Shown here: one piece after another, positions 16,925 through 25,198 of the stretch
Numbering within the stretch: the stretch's first letter is position 1
Layout of the letters: every line of letters begins with the position of its first letter
From: Limnobaculum parvum
GTDB lineage: Bacteria > Pseudomonadota > Gammaproteobacteria > Enterobacterales > Enterobacteriaceae
Assembly: GCF_003096015.2 (NCBI RefSeq)
Contig: NZ_CP029185.2
Location: 1,894,001-1,958,000, forward strand
Length of the DNA: 64,000 bases
Direction: 5' to 3'
Program-made: the position numbers and the translations under genes
The notes under the pieces: model-generated
Told to the model about the DNA's origin: nothing
Databases searched by the model: none
Seen by the model: the letters and a program-made list of their open reading frames with translations, nothing else

Positions 16925-17941
16925 ATGCAAACACAAGACATGATGCAATCGATTCTTAATAAATTATTCCGTGCCGAATCATTAACTCAGCAGGAAAGCC
17001 AGATGCTTTTCAGTAGCATTGCACATGGAGAATTAGAGCCTTCACAATTGGCCGCCGCGCTGATCAGCATGAAAATTCGTGGGGAGACACCGGATGAAAT
17101 CGCTGGCGCGGCAAACGCATTTTTAGCTGACGCCATGCCCTTCCCGCGTCCAGACTACGATTTTGCCGATATCGTCGGTACCGGTGGTGATGGCACTAAC
17201 AGCATCAATATTTCAACCGCCAGCGCTTTTGTTGCCGCTTCTTGCGGTATAAAAATCGCCAAGCACGGTAACCGGAGCGTTTCCAGCCGTTCTGGTTCTT
17301 CTGACCTGCTGGCCGCACTGGGCATTAAACTGGACTTACCCGCTGACGTTTCTCGTCAGGCGCTAGATGAATTGGGCGTCTGCTTTCTGTTTGCGCCGCA
17401 GTATCACTCTGGCTTTCGCCACGCGATGCCGGTACGCCAGCAGTTAAAAACCCGTACGCTGTTTAACGTATTAGGCCCGTTAATTAATCCAGCCCGTCCG
17501 AAAAAAGCACTGATTGGTGTTTACAGCCCTGAACTGGTACTCCCTATTGCAAAAACGCTAAAAGCGCTTGGCTATCAACGGGCTGCCGTTGTTCACGGTG
17601 GCGGTATGGATGAGGTCGCCGTACATGCGCCAACGCAGGTTGCCGAGCTACGCGATGGTGAAATCGAATGCTATCAGTTAACCAATCAGGACTTTGGCCT
17701 GAACCAATATGCACTGTCTGACCTTGAAGGGGGTACCCCAGAAGAAAACCGTGACATTTTGTCTCGCTTGTTACAAGGTAAAGGTGAAATTGCCCATGCG
17801 TCTGCTGTAGCGGCGAATGTGGCAGTATTAATGAGATTATTTGGACAAGAAAATCTGCGTATCAACGCGCAACAGGCAATGGATGCAATTAATAGTGGTG
17901 CCGCCTTCGATAGAGTGCAGGCACTCGCGGCAAGAGGATAA
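16925..17941 (+). CDS. trpD: Anthranilate phosphoribosyltransferase, unfused
   Basis: Transfers phosphoribosyl from PRPP to anthranilate. The 338 residues carry GTGGDGTNSINISTAS (PRPP binding), KHGNRSVSSRSGS, and RTLFNVLGPLINPARP. I place the start at ATG 16925 (MQTQDMMQSILNKLF). The frame is open back to 16802 but that part overlaps the attenuator. ATG 16940 or 16943 (MMQSIL) would be closer to the usual family start. The first four residues equal those of TrpE, and the preceding GGCGTACA also matches the trpE leader end, so the N-terminus looks like a carry-over of trpE sequence. Confidence 0.95.
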   Translation: MQTQDMMQSILNKLFRAESLTQQESQMLFSSIAHGELEPSQLAAALISMKIRGETPDEIAGAANAFLADAMPFPRPDYDFADIVGTGGDGTNSINISTASAFVAASCGIKIAKHGNRSVSSRSGSSDLLAALGIKLDLPADVSRQALDELGVCFLFAPQYHSGFRHAMPVRQQLKTRTLFNVLGPLINPARPKKALIGVYSPELVLPIAKTLKALGYQRAAVVHGGGMDEVAVHAPTQVAELRDGEIECYQLTNQDFGLNQYALSDLEGGTPEENRDILSRLLQGKGEIAHASAVAANVAVLMRLFGQENLRINAQQAMDAINSGAAFDRVQALAARG

Positions 17942-19306
17942 ATGATGCAAGAAACCGTATTAACGCGCATTGTTCGTGATAAGCAGGTCTGGGTCGCAGA
18001 ACGTCGTCAAAAACAGCCACTGGAAAACTTTCGTCATAAAATTATTCCCAGTGAACGTAGCTTCTACCAGGCGTTAACCCGTGATAACAGCGTTTTTATT
18101 CTGGAGTGTAAAAAAGCATCCCCATCAAAAGGGGTGATTCGTCAGAATTTTAATCCGCGAGCTATCGCTGAAAGTTACCGTAATTTTGCCTCCGTGATTT
18201 CCGTATTAACCGATGAAAAATATTTTCAGGGCAACTTTGATTATCTGACGCTGGTTAGCAATCAGGTCCATCAGCCGGTGTTGTGCAAAGATTTTATCAT
18301 TGATGAATATCAGATCTATCTGGCCCGCTTCTACCATGCCGATGCCGTTCTACTGATGCTTTCGGTACTGGATGATGAGCAATATATCGAGCTAGCCGCG
18401 GTTGCTCATTCACTCAACATGGGCGTGTTGACGGAAGTTAGCAATGAAAGCGAACTGCAACGTGCCATTGCATTACAAGCCCGTGTCGTAGGTATCAACA
18501 ATCGGGATTTACGCGATCTCTCTATCGATCTGAATCGCACCCGTACTATGGCACCACAATTACCTGAATCCACCATCGTTATTAGCGAATCGGGGATTAA
18601 TAACTACCAGCAAGTACGTGAACTCAGCCAGTATGCCGATGGTTTTCTTATCGGTAGCGCACTGATGTCAGAAGAGAATCTGGATCTGGCGATACGCCGT
18701 GTTCTTTTTGGTGCCAACAAGGTATGTGGGTTAACTCGTCCAGAAGACGCCGCTGCCGCTTATCATGCCGGTGCGGTATACGGTGGTTTAATCTTTGTTG
18801 GTAAATCACCGCGCTATATTGATTTAGTTCAGGCTCAAAAAGTCGCCGCTGCGGCTCCGCTAAAATGGGTTGGCGTTTTTAGTAATGCCAAGGCCGACAC
18901 CATTTGTCTGGCCGTTGAACGCATTAATCTCTCCGCCGTTCAACTCCACGGTAACGAAAATAGCGACTATATTCATGACTTACGTTCACGTTTGCCAGCC
19001 AATTGCCAGATCTGGAAAGCGCAGAGTGTCGATGGTCAGCTACCCGAACTGAATAATCCACAGGTTGATTACTATCTGCTGGATAACGGTGCTGGCGGCA
19101 CCGGACAATCTTTCGACTGGCAAGTATTACAAGGTCAGGAACTGGGTAATGTGATGGTAGCCGGTGGATTAAGCCCGGGAAATACCGCCACAGCAGCCAG
19201 CCTTGGCTGCCAAGGGTTGGATTTTAATTCCGGAGTGGAAAGCCAGCCAGGCCATAAAGACATTACCAAAATTAACGCGGTATTTAACATACTACGCAAC
19301 TATTAA
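17942..19306 (+). CDS. trpCF: Bifunctional indole-3-glycerol-phosphate synthase / phosphoribosylanthranilate isomerase
   Basis: Fusion of two (beta/alpha)8 barrels that carry out consecutive steps. TrpC (about residues 1-255; ILECKKASPSKG, VLTDEKYFQG, GVLTEVSN, VVGINNRDL, SESGI) makes indole-3-glycerol phosphate. TrpF (about 256-454; KVCGLTRPEDA, AVQLHGNE, LLDNGAGGTGQSFDW) isomerises phosphoribosylanthranilate. The 454 residues match the E. coli fusion. The ATG directly follows the trpD stop, so translation is coupled. Confidence 0.97.
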   Translation: MMQETVLTRIVRDKQVWVAERRQKQPLENFRHKIIPSERSFYQALTRDNSVFILECKKASPSKGVIRQNFNPRAIAESYRNFASVISVLTDEKYFQGNFDYLTLVSNQVHQPVLCKDFIIDEYQIYLARFYHADAVLLMLSVLDDEQYIELAAVAHSLNMGVLTEVSNESELQRAIALQARVVGINNRDLRDLSIDLNRTRTMAPQLPESTIVISESGINNYQQVRELSQYADGFLIGSALMSEENLDLAIRRVLFGANKVCGLTRPEDAAAAYHAGAVYGGLIFVGKSPRYIDLVQAQKVAAAAPLKWVGVFSNAKADTICLAVERINLSAVQLHGNENSDYIHDLRSRLPANCQIWKAQSVDGQLPELNNPQVDYYLLDNGAGGTGQSFDWQVLQGQELGNVMVAGGLSPGNTATAASLGCQGLDFNSGVESQPGHKDITKINAVFNILRNY

Positions 19307-19339
19307 TAATGATAAAAGTGGAAGACTAAGGGATATAAC

Positions 19340-20530
19340 ATGACATTACTTAACCCCTATTTCGGCGAGTTTGGCGGGATGTATGTACCTCAAATCCTGA
19401 TGCCCGCATTACAACAGCTGGAAGAGGCTTTCGTCAGTGCTCAACGAGATCCAGCATTCCATGCTGAATTTCAGGACTTACTGAGAAACTATGCGGGTCG
19501 CCCAACGCCGTTAACCTTATGCCGTAATCTGACGGCGGGTAGCAAAACCAAACTGTATCTGAAACGCGAAGATTTACTGCACGGTGGCGCGCATAAAACC
19601 AACCAAGTATTAGGCCAGGCGCTGTTAGCAAAACGCATGGGTAAAACCGAAATTATCGCCGAAACTGGCGCAGGTCAGCATGGGGTGGCTGCCGCATTAG
19701 CCAGTGCCTTACTGGGCTTAAAATGCCGGGTGTACATGGGGGCTAAAGACGTTGAGCGTCAGTCACCTAACGTTTTCAGAATGCGTCTGATGGGGGCTGA
19801 AGTCATTCCGGTTCACAGCGGTTCTTCCACCCTGAAAGATGCTTGCAATGAAGCGCTGCGCGACTGGTCCGGTAATTATGATACCGCTCACTACCTGCTG
19901 GGTACGGCGGCGGGTCCTCATCCATTCCCAACTATCGTTCGTGAGTTCCAGAGGATGATTGGCGAAGAAACCAAAGGGCAAATGAAAGAGCGTGAAAATT
20001 GCCTGCCGGATGCGGTTATTGCCTGTATTGGTGGGGGTTCTAACGCCATTGGTATGTTTGCCGATTTCATTGAAGAATCCAGCGTCAGACTGATAGGCGT
20101 AGAACCTGCCGGGCTGGGTATAGAATCGGGTCAGCACGGTGCGCCATTAAAGCACGGCCGTGTGGGTATCTATTTCGGTATGAAGTCACCCATGATGCAA
20201 ACCCGTGAAGGCCAGATTGAAGAGTCTTACTCTATTTCTGCCGGTCTCGACTTCCCTTCCGTTGGGCCACAGCATGCTCACCTGAACAGTATTGGTCGTG
20301 CAGAATATGTATCGATTACGGATGATGAAGCACTGGATGCCTTTAAGCAGTTATCCCGTCATGAGGGAATTATCCCCGCGTTGGAGTCTTCTCACGCCCT
20401 AGCTTATGCCTTGAAGATGGTTGCCGCAGAACCCGAAAAAGAACAAATCCTGGTGGTCAACCTGTCCGGTCGTGGTGATAAAGACATTTTTACAGTTCAT
20501 GATATTTTAAAAGCGCGGGGAGAAATGTGA
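19340..20530 (+). CDS. trpB: Tryptophan synthase beta chain
   Basis: PLP enzyme that condenses channelled indole with serine. The 396 residues hold the PLP lysine (Lys86 in GGAHKTNQV), the GAGQHG loop, and the phosphate-binding GGGSNAIG. The Shine-Dalgarno is AAGGGA 10 nt before the ATG. The gene ends in GAAATGTGATGG, where the stop overlaps the trpA start, the standard arrangement for making alpha and beta chains in equal amounts for the alpha2-beta2 complex. Confidence 0.98.
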   Translation: MTLLNPYFGEFGGMYVPQILMPALQQLEEAFVSAQRDPAFHAEFQDLLRNYAGRPTPLTLCRNLTAGSKTKLYLKREDLLHGGAHKTNQVLGQALLAKRMGKTEIIAETGAGQHGVAAALASALLGLKCRVYMGAKDVERQSPNVFRMRLMGAEVIPVHSGSSTLKDACNEALRDWSGNYDTAHYLLGTAAGPHPFPTIVREFQRMIGEETKGQMKERENCLPDAVIACIGGGSNAIGMFADFIEESSVRLIGVEPAGLGIESGQHGAPLKHGRVGIYFGMKSPMMQTREGQIEESYSISAGLDFPSVGPQHAHLNSIGRAEYVSITDDEALDAFKQLSRHEGIIPALESSHALAYALKMVAAEPEKEQILVVNLSGRGDKDIFTVHDILKARGEM

Positions 20531-21336
20531 TGGATCGTTATCAACAATTATTTGAACGTTTGGCAGCCAACAATCAGGGCGCTTTTGTTCCTTTTGTTAC
20601 GCTGGGGGATCCGAACCCGGAACTCTCTCTGGAAATTATCGATACGCTAATTGCAGCCGGTGCTGATGCTTTAGAGCTGGGTATTCCTTTCTCCGATCCA
20701 CTGGCTGATGGGCCAACCATCCAAAGCGCTACTTTACGTGCTTTCGCCTCAGGCGTGACGCCGTCTCTTTGCTTTGAATTATTAGCTAAAGTTCGGGCAA
20801 AACACCCTGATGTACCCATTGGTTTACTGATGTATGCCAACCTCGTTTTTAGTCGCGGTATTGATGAGTTTTATGCACTGTGTGAAAAAGTGGGCGTAGA
20901 TTCCGTACTGGTTGCCGATGTTCCACTGGAAGAATCACTGCCATTCCGACTGGCCGCTCAGCGCCATAACATCGCCCCCATTTTTATCTGTCCACCGAAT
21001 GCGGATGATGAGTTACTGCGCCAAATTGCTACTCATGGACGTGGTTACACCTACCTGCTCTCCCGTGCTGGCGTTACTGGCGCAGAGAACAAAGCCCATC
21101 TCCCGCTGGACCATCTGGTTGCAAAACTGAAAGAGTACAACGCGGCACCGCTGATTCAAGGCTTCGGCATATCAGAGCCTTCACAGGTAAAAGCCGCACT
21201 CACCAGTGGTGCCTCAGGCGCTATCTCAGGTTCGGCCATTGTGAAGATTATCGAACAAAGCCATCAACAGCCGAAAATTATGCTGGAAAAACTGGCCGAG
21301 TTTGTTAAGGGGATGAAAGCGGCGACTAAACGATAA
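20530..21336 (+). CDS. trpA: Tryptophan synthase alpha chain
   Basis: Cleaves indole-3-glycerol phosphate and passes indole through a tunnel to TrpB. I take the ATG at 20530 (TGATG overlap with trpB) rather than the GTG at 20527. With this start the catalytic residues are Glu49 and Asp60, the conserved numbering, and the length is 268 residues as in E. coli. GIPFSDPLADGP, FICPPNADD, SRAGVTGA and SGSAIV are present. Last gene of the operon. Confidence 0.98.
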   Translation: MDRYQQLFERLAANNQGAFVPFVTLGDPNPELSLEIIDTLIAAGADALELGIPFSDPLADGPTIQSATLRAFASGVTPSLCFELLAKVRAKHPDVPIGLLMYANLVFSRGIDEFYALCEKVGVDSVLVADVPLEESLPFRLAAQRHNIAPIFICPPNADDELLRQIATHGRGYTYLLSRAGVTGAENKAHLPLDHLVAKLKEYNAAPLIQGFGISEPSQVKAALTSGASGAISGSAIVKIIEQSHQQPKIMLEKLAEFVKGMKAATKR

Positions 21337-21353
21337 AATAAGATGCCGTATTT

Positions 21354-21385
21354 TTTCATAGGCCTGTTTTAACAGGCCTATGAAA
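21354..21385. terminator. Perfect 15-bp hairpin after trpA
   Basis: TTTCATAGGCCTGTT (21354-21368) pairs exactly with AACAGGCCTATGAAA (21371-21385), 17 nt after the trpA stop. No T-run follows on the plus strand, so Rho-independent termination would be imperfect; end protection is equally possible. Confidence 0.65.
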
Positions 21386-21635
21386 CAAAAATTAATCGTC
21401 GCGAGGAGCGGGTGTTGAGGTCGACTTGGCGTGAGCCAACGACAAACAGGTGAAACCTGTTTGAACAGCGCTTGCGCTGGCCCGAAGGGTGAAATACCGC
21501 AAGGTGTTTCATCACTGCCCCTAACCCGGCCAAGCCCGACGCATTCCGATGCCGAATACAAACGCCCTTCCGTCCGAGCACCCATGCCAATATAGGTATA
21601 TAGCTTTTACGGACGGAAAATCCTCTGAAGCTCAT
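21386..21635. repeat. Hairpin-rich noncoding spacer between trpA and phoR
   Basis: A 250-nt stretch, richer in G and C than its neighbours, with at least five consecutive small stems: TTGGC-GTGA-GCCAA (21426-21439), AAACAGGT-GAA-ACCTGTTT (21444-21462), CAGCGC-TT-GCGCTG (21466-21479), GAAATACC/GGTGTTTC (21491-21510, one G-T wobble) and GCAT-TCCG-ATGC (21541-21552). TTCCGTCC (21569-21576) pairs with GGACGGAA (21611-21618) further on. No convincing gene; it looks like a mobile intergenic repeat or a structured RNA. Confidence 0.55.
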
Positions 21636-22940
21636 TTAAACGCCAAAACAACTACTGTTCCACCACCAGTTTTTCCGGTAACACAAACCTAAACTCACTC
21701 CCCCCCCCAACTGACTTTCAATACTCAACTGAGAATGATGGTGATTTAACACATGTTTAACTATCGCCAGCCCCAGACCACTGCCCCCTGTCTGACTGGA
21801 ACGCGATGGGTCTACACGATAAAAACGTTCCGTTAAATGGGCGATATGCTGTGGTTCAATGCCGGAACCATTATCCTTCACGCTAAACTGTGCTCCACGT
21901 GGGGTTAATTTCCAACTGACATAGATATCCGTTCCCGATGGCGTATGAATGATGGCGTTATACACCAAATTAGATATCGCGCTATAAAGCTGTTCCTGAT
22001 TACCTAACACTTGCAGCTTGGCATCAACATCAAAATAGAGTTGATGTTCGCCGTTACTCAAAATATTGGCTTCACGAGCAAGGTTATCCAACAATACTGG
22101 AACATTAATCTTTTCATTTAATGCATAGCGAGGAGCGGCTTCGATGCGTGATAGCGTCAGTAATTGATTCACCAGACTGCTCATGCGTTCGGTTTGTCCC
22201 TTCATGCTGGTCAAAGCCTTATGACGAATATCGGGCCTAGTGTCATCATCCCCCAACATTTCGATATAACCCTGTAAAACGGTAAGCGGCGTTTTCAACT
22301 CATGGCTCACGTTGGTGAAGAATTTACGGCGAACTTCTTCCAACTGCTTTATTTGTGATACATCACGGGCGGAGATCAGCATATGACCTTCATCGTAGGA
22401 CATCACCCGAAACTCAATATAACTATCATGATTGAATTGTAGGGTTAGCGGCTCAGCAAATTGTTTGCGTTTAATAAACTCAGCAAATTGCGGATAGCGA
22501 ATCAAATTGAGAATGTGCTGACCATTGTCTTCCGGCCAGCGAAACCCCAGCATTTGTTGAGCCAGTTTGTTACACCAAAAGATATGCCCACTTTCCGTAC
22601 TCAGCACCACCGCATCAGGTAGCGATTCGGCACCGCTACGAAATCGTTTAATCAGGGAGGCCAACTCTCGGCGGCGTTGACGATTACGATGCTGCATTTG
22701 ATACAGGCCGTAGAATAACGGCTCCCAGCTTCCCCGGCCTGACGGAGGCATAATACTGCGATCCAGCCATAACCAGTGAGACAGTTTCAGCAGGTTATAA
22801 AAATGCCACAGTAAGGCACAAAGCGCCGAAATCAGCAGTAACTGTGTCAAATGACCAATAAAAATGCTTAACAGCAATGCCGGAAGGCAAAACAGCAACA
22901 GCTCAATGACGATTCTCTTCCACGATAGGCGTTCTAGCAC
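21636..22940 (-). CDS. phoR: Phosphate regulon sensor kinase PhoR with out-of-frame C-terminus
   Basis: Inner-membrane histidine kinase that phosphorylates PhoB when phosphate is scarce. It has two hydrophobic segments (about 11-29 and 31-49), a PAS domain (about 95-195), His213 in NVSHELKTPLT, and the ATPase domain with N, G1 (DNGSGIEP) and G2 (GGSGLGLAIVKH) boxes. The start is GTG. After codon 411 a run of nine G (plus 21700-21708) leads into a C-terminus, GVSLGLCYRKNWWWNSSC, that does not resemble the family. With ten G the frame reads GGGSEFRFVLPEKLVVEQ and stops at 21652, giving 429 residues with the expected final strand. Either a sequencing slip or a real frameshift. Confidence 0.9.
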   Translation of the reverse strand: MLERLSWKRIVIELLLFCLPALLLSIFIGHLTQLLLISALCALLWHFYNLLKLSHWLWLDRSIMPPSGRGSWEPLFYGLYQMQHRNRQRRRELASLIKRFRSGAESLPDAVVLSTESGHIFWCNKLAQQMLGFRWPEDNGQHILNLIRYPQFAEFIKRKQFAEPLTLQFNHDSYIEFRVMSYDEGHMLISARDVSQIKQLEEVRRKFFTNVSHELKTPLTVLQGYIEMLGDDDTRPDIRHKALTSMKGQTERMSSLVNQLLTLSRIEAAPRYALNEKINVPVLLDNLAREANILSNGEHQLYFDVDAKLQVLGNQEQLYSAISNLVYNAIIHTPSGTDIYVSWKLTPRGAQFSVKDNGSGIEPQHIAHLTERFYRVDPSRSSQTGGSGLGLAIVKHVLNHHHSQLSIESQLGGGVSLGLCYRKNWWWNSSCFGV

Positions 22941-22963
22941 AATCGAATCCCTAACCAGTTAAC

Positions 22964-23653
22964 TTAAAAGCGAGTTGAAAAACGATAGCCTGAACCGCGC
23001 ACAGTTTGTAGCATCTTGTCATAACCGCTGTCCTCAAGGGTTTTCCGCAAGCGACGAATAAATACGTCAACGGTACGATCTTCAACATACACATTCGTTC
23101 CCCATACCTGATTAAGTAGCTGTTCGCGACTATAAACACGTTCAGGATGGCTCATAAAGAAATGCAGCAGCTTATATTCTGTTGGCCCCATATCCAGCGG
23201 TTTATCGTCTGCCATTACCCGATGCGATGAGGGATCTAACGTTAAGCCATCAAAGACCAAAGCTTCATGCTCGGTCATGGGAGAAGTTCGACGCATCACC
23301 GCTTTAATTCGCGCCAGCAGTTCTTTAGGGGAAAACGGCTTGGTCACATAATCATCCGCCCCAGACTCCAGCCCTTGAACCCGATCTTCCTCTTCACCAC
23401 GGGCGGTTAGCATCACCACCGGAATCGCCTTCATCAGAGGATCGCGCTTCAGATATTTAAGCAATTGAATACCGGAGCCGCCCGGTAGCATCCAGTCCAG
23501 TAAGATCAGATCAGGAAAAGGTTCGATAAGTAAAGATTGTGCTGTAGTAAAATCCAGCGCTTCAATGGCCAGATAGCCATGTTGTTCAAGAACAAGAGAA
23601 ATCATTTCCCGGATAGGTGCTTCATCCTCAACCACCAATATGCGTTTTATCAT
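22964..23653 (-). CDS. phoB: Phosphate regulon response regulator PhoB
   Basis: OmpR-family activator of phosphate-starvation genes. The 229 residues hold a receiver domain with Asp53 in LLDWMLPG and Lys in VTKPFSP, followed by a winged-helix DNA-binding domain (about 130-229; YSREQLLNQVWG, VEDRTVDVFIRRLRK). It is 23 nt upstream of phoR on the same strand. A Pho box before the gene indicates positive autoregulation. Confidence 0.98.
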   Translation of the reverse strand: MIKRILVVEDEAPIREMISLVLEQHGYLAIEALDFTTAQSLLIEPFPDLILLDWMLPGGSGIQLLKYLKRDPLMKAIPVVMLTARGEEEDRVQGLESGADDYVTKPFSPKELLARIKAVMRRTSPMTEHEALVFDGLTLDPSSHRVMADDKPLDMGPTEYKLLHFFMSHPERVYSREQLLNQVWGTNVYVEDRTVDVFIRRLRKTLEDSGYDKMLQTVRGSGYRFSTRF

Positions 23654-23778
23654 GCGGGCTCTGCTCTTTGTTGTTTTTTCTCAACACAATGCGAGTTGAA
23701 TGATTATATACCCTAATAATTTGAGTTGCAGAAACGTCAATAACTTAGTCAATCTCTCAGCAACCCAAAGTACGATAG

Positions 23779-23816
23779 ATTATAGTGCGTTAGCATTATG
23801 CTACAGATATATGACA
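23779..23816 (-). promoter_or_regulatory. Pho box and promoter of phoB
   Basis: On the minus strand GTGTCATATATCTGTAGCAT (ending near plus 23797) resembles the tandem CTGTCAT-type repeat bound by PhoB, in the position of the -35. The -10 TATAAT follows at plus 23779-23784, about 10 nt further on. Pho-box similarity is by eye; the second repeat is imperfect. Confidence 0.75.
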
Positions 23817-23944
23817 CTTTTATTACGTTAACAACGCTTTCTGTTAATTGATGCGTCCACTAAGGTAGTCCTGACCCTCTCTGCTGCGTATAATCCCTAA
23901 TGACCATAGCGCACCACATGGCTATTTTTTGACTGAGAGGATTC

Positions 23945-25198
23945 ATGCGCATAATTCACACTTCTGACTGGCATCTTGGACAATACTTTTTTACCAAAAG
24001 CCGTGCGGCTGAACATGTAGAATTTTTGCGCTGGTTAACTGACAAAGTCACCGAACACCAAGTTGATGCGATTATTGTCGCGGGTGATGTTTTCGATACC
24101 ACCTCTCCTCCCAGCTATGCCCGTGAATTATATAATCAATTTATTGTAGGATTGCAGCCAACCGGTTGCCAACTGGTGGTATTAGGGGGAAATCATGACT
24201 CGGTTGCCATGCTGAATGAATCCAGAGAACTGCTGACCTATCTTAATACTCAGGTGATAGCCAGTGTAGCTCAACAGCCTGAACAACAGCTTATCGTTCT
24301 GAATAACTCACAGGGTGAGCCTGGTGCATTGGTGTGCGCTATTCCGTTTATTCGTGCCAAGGATGTTCTGTCCAGCCAAGCGGGTCAGTCAGGGAGCGAA
24401 AAACAGCAAGCCTTGTTGGAGGCTATCAGTCAGCACTATCAACAGATATACCAACTGGCAAAGGAAAAGCAGCAACAGTACGCCAAACCTTTACCGATTA
24501 TTGTTACCGGACACTTAACTACGGTTGGCGCATCCACCTCCGACTCCGTTCGTGATATCTATATCGGTACGCTAGATGCTTTCCCGGCGCAGGCATTTCC
24601 CCCTGCCGACTACATTGCTTTAGGCCATATTCACCGACCACAAAAAGTAGCCAAATCAGAATATATTCGCTATTCAGGTTCCCCCATCCCCTTGAGTTTT
24701 GATGAAACCGGTCAAGAAAAAAGTGTGGTGCTGGTAGAGTTTACCGCTCAGACAGCGCCGCAGATTACATTACTTACCGTGCCGCAATTTCAGCCAATGC
24801 GCTTAATTAAAGGTGATATTGAGGAAATAAAATCTGCGTTGGAAGGTTTTCGACATCATCAGGAACAGAAAACCATCTGGCTAGATATTGAGGTGGATTC
24901 CCGTCTTTACCTGAATGATATTCAACGACAAATACAGCAAATAGCCGAGCAATTGCCGGTTGAGGTGATATTACTGCGCCGCAGTAAAGCCCTAACTCAG
25001 CAGGCCATTCAACGTCAGGAAAAAGAGACGCTGTCAGAACTTACGGTAACCGAAGTCTTCGAACGCAGGCTGGTGCTCGATGACGACGATGATCAACGTA
25101 CCCATCAGCAACATCAACGAGTACGTCAGTTATTCCATACATTGGTAGAAGAAATGGCCGAACAATCTGAGCACCCGGTTGATAAAGGAGCCGTCTGA
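23945..25198 (+). CDS. sbcD: Exonuclease subunit SbcD
   Basis: Mre11-type Mn-dependent nuclease subunit of the SbcCD complex, which opens hairpins and cuts protein-blocked DNA ends. The 417 residues carry the calcineurin-like motifs: HTSDWHLG (5-12), GDVFD, GGNHDS, GHLTT and LGHIHRPQ. A strong GAGAGGA lies before the ATG. The stop overlaps the sbcC start (TGATG), so the two subunits are translationally coupled. It is divergent from phoB, as in E. coli. Confidence 0.97.
   Translation: MRIIHTSDWHLGQYFFTKSRAAEHVEFLRWLTDKVTEHQVDAIIVAGDVFDTTSPPSYARELYNQFIVGLQPTGCQLVVLGGNHDSVAMLNESRELLTYLNTQVIASVAQQPEQQLIVLNNSQGEPGALVCAIPFIRAKDVLSSQAGQSGSEKQQALLEAISQHYQQIYQLAKEKQQQYAKPLPIIVTGHLTTVGASTSDSVRDIYIGTLDAFPAQAFPPADYIALGHIHRPQKVAKSEYIRYSGSPIPLSFDETGQEKSVVLVEFTAQTAPQITLLTVPQFQPMRLIKGDIEEIKSALEGFRHHQEQKTIWLDIEVDSRLYLNDIQRQIQQIAEQLPVEVILLRRSKALTQQAIQRQEKETLSELTVTEVFERRLVLDDDDDQRTHQQHQRVRQLFHTLVEEMAEQSEHPVDKGAV

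Noticed and set aside
19763..20137. Minus-strand frame inside trpB
   Set aside because: Antisense to strongly conserved trpB codons; no start signal.
21226..21635. Minus-strand frames across the hairpin-rich spacer
   Set aside because: They run through palindromes and into antisense trpA; protein-like content is better explained by the structured repeat.
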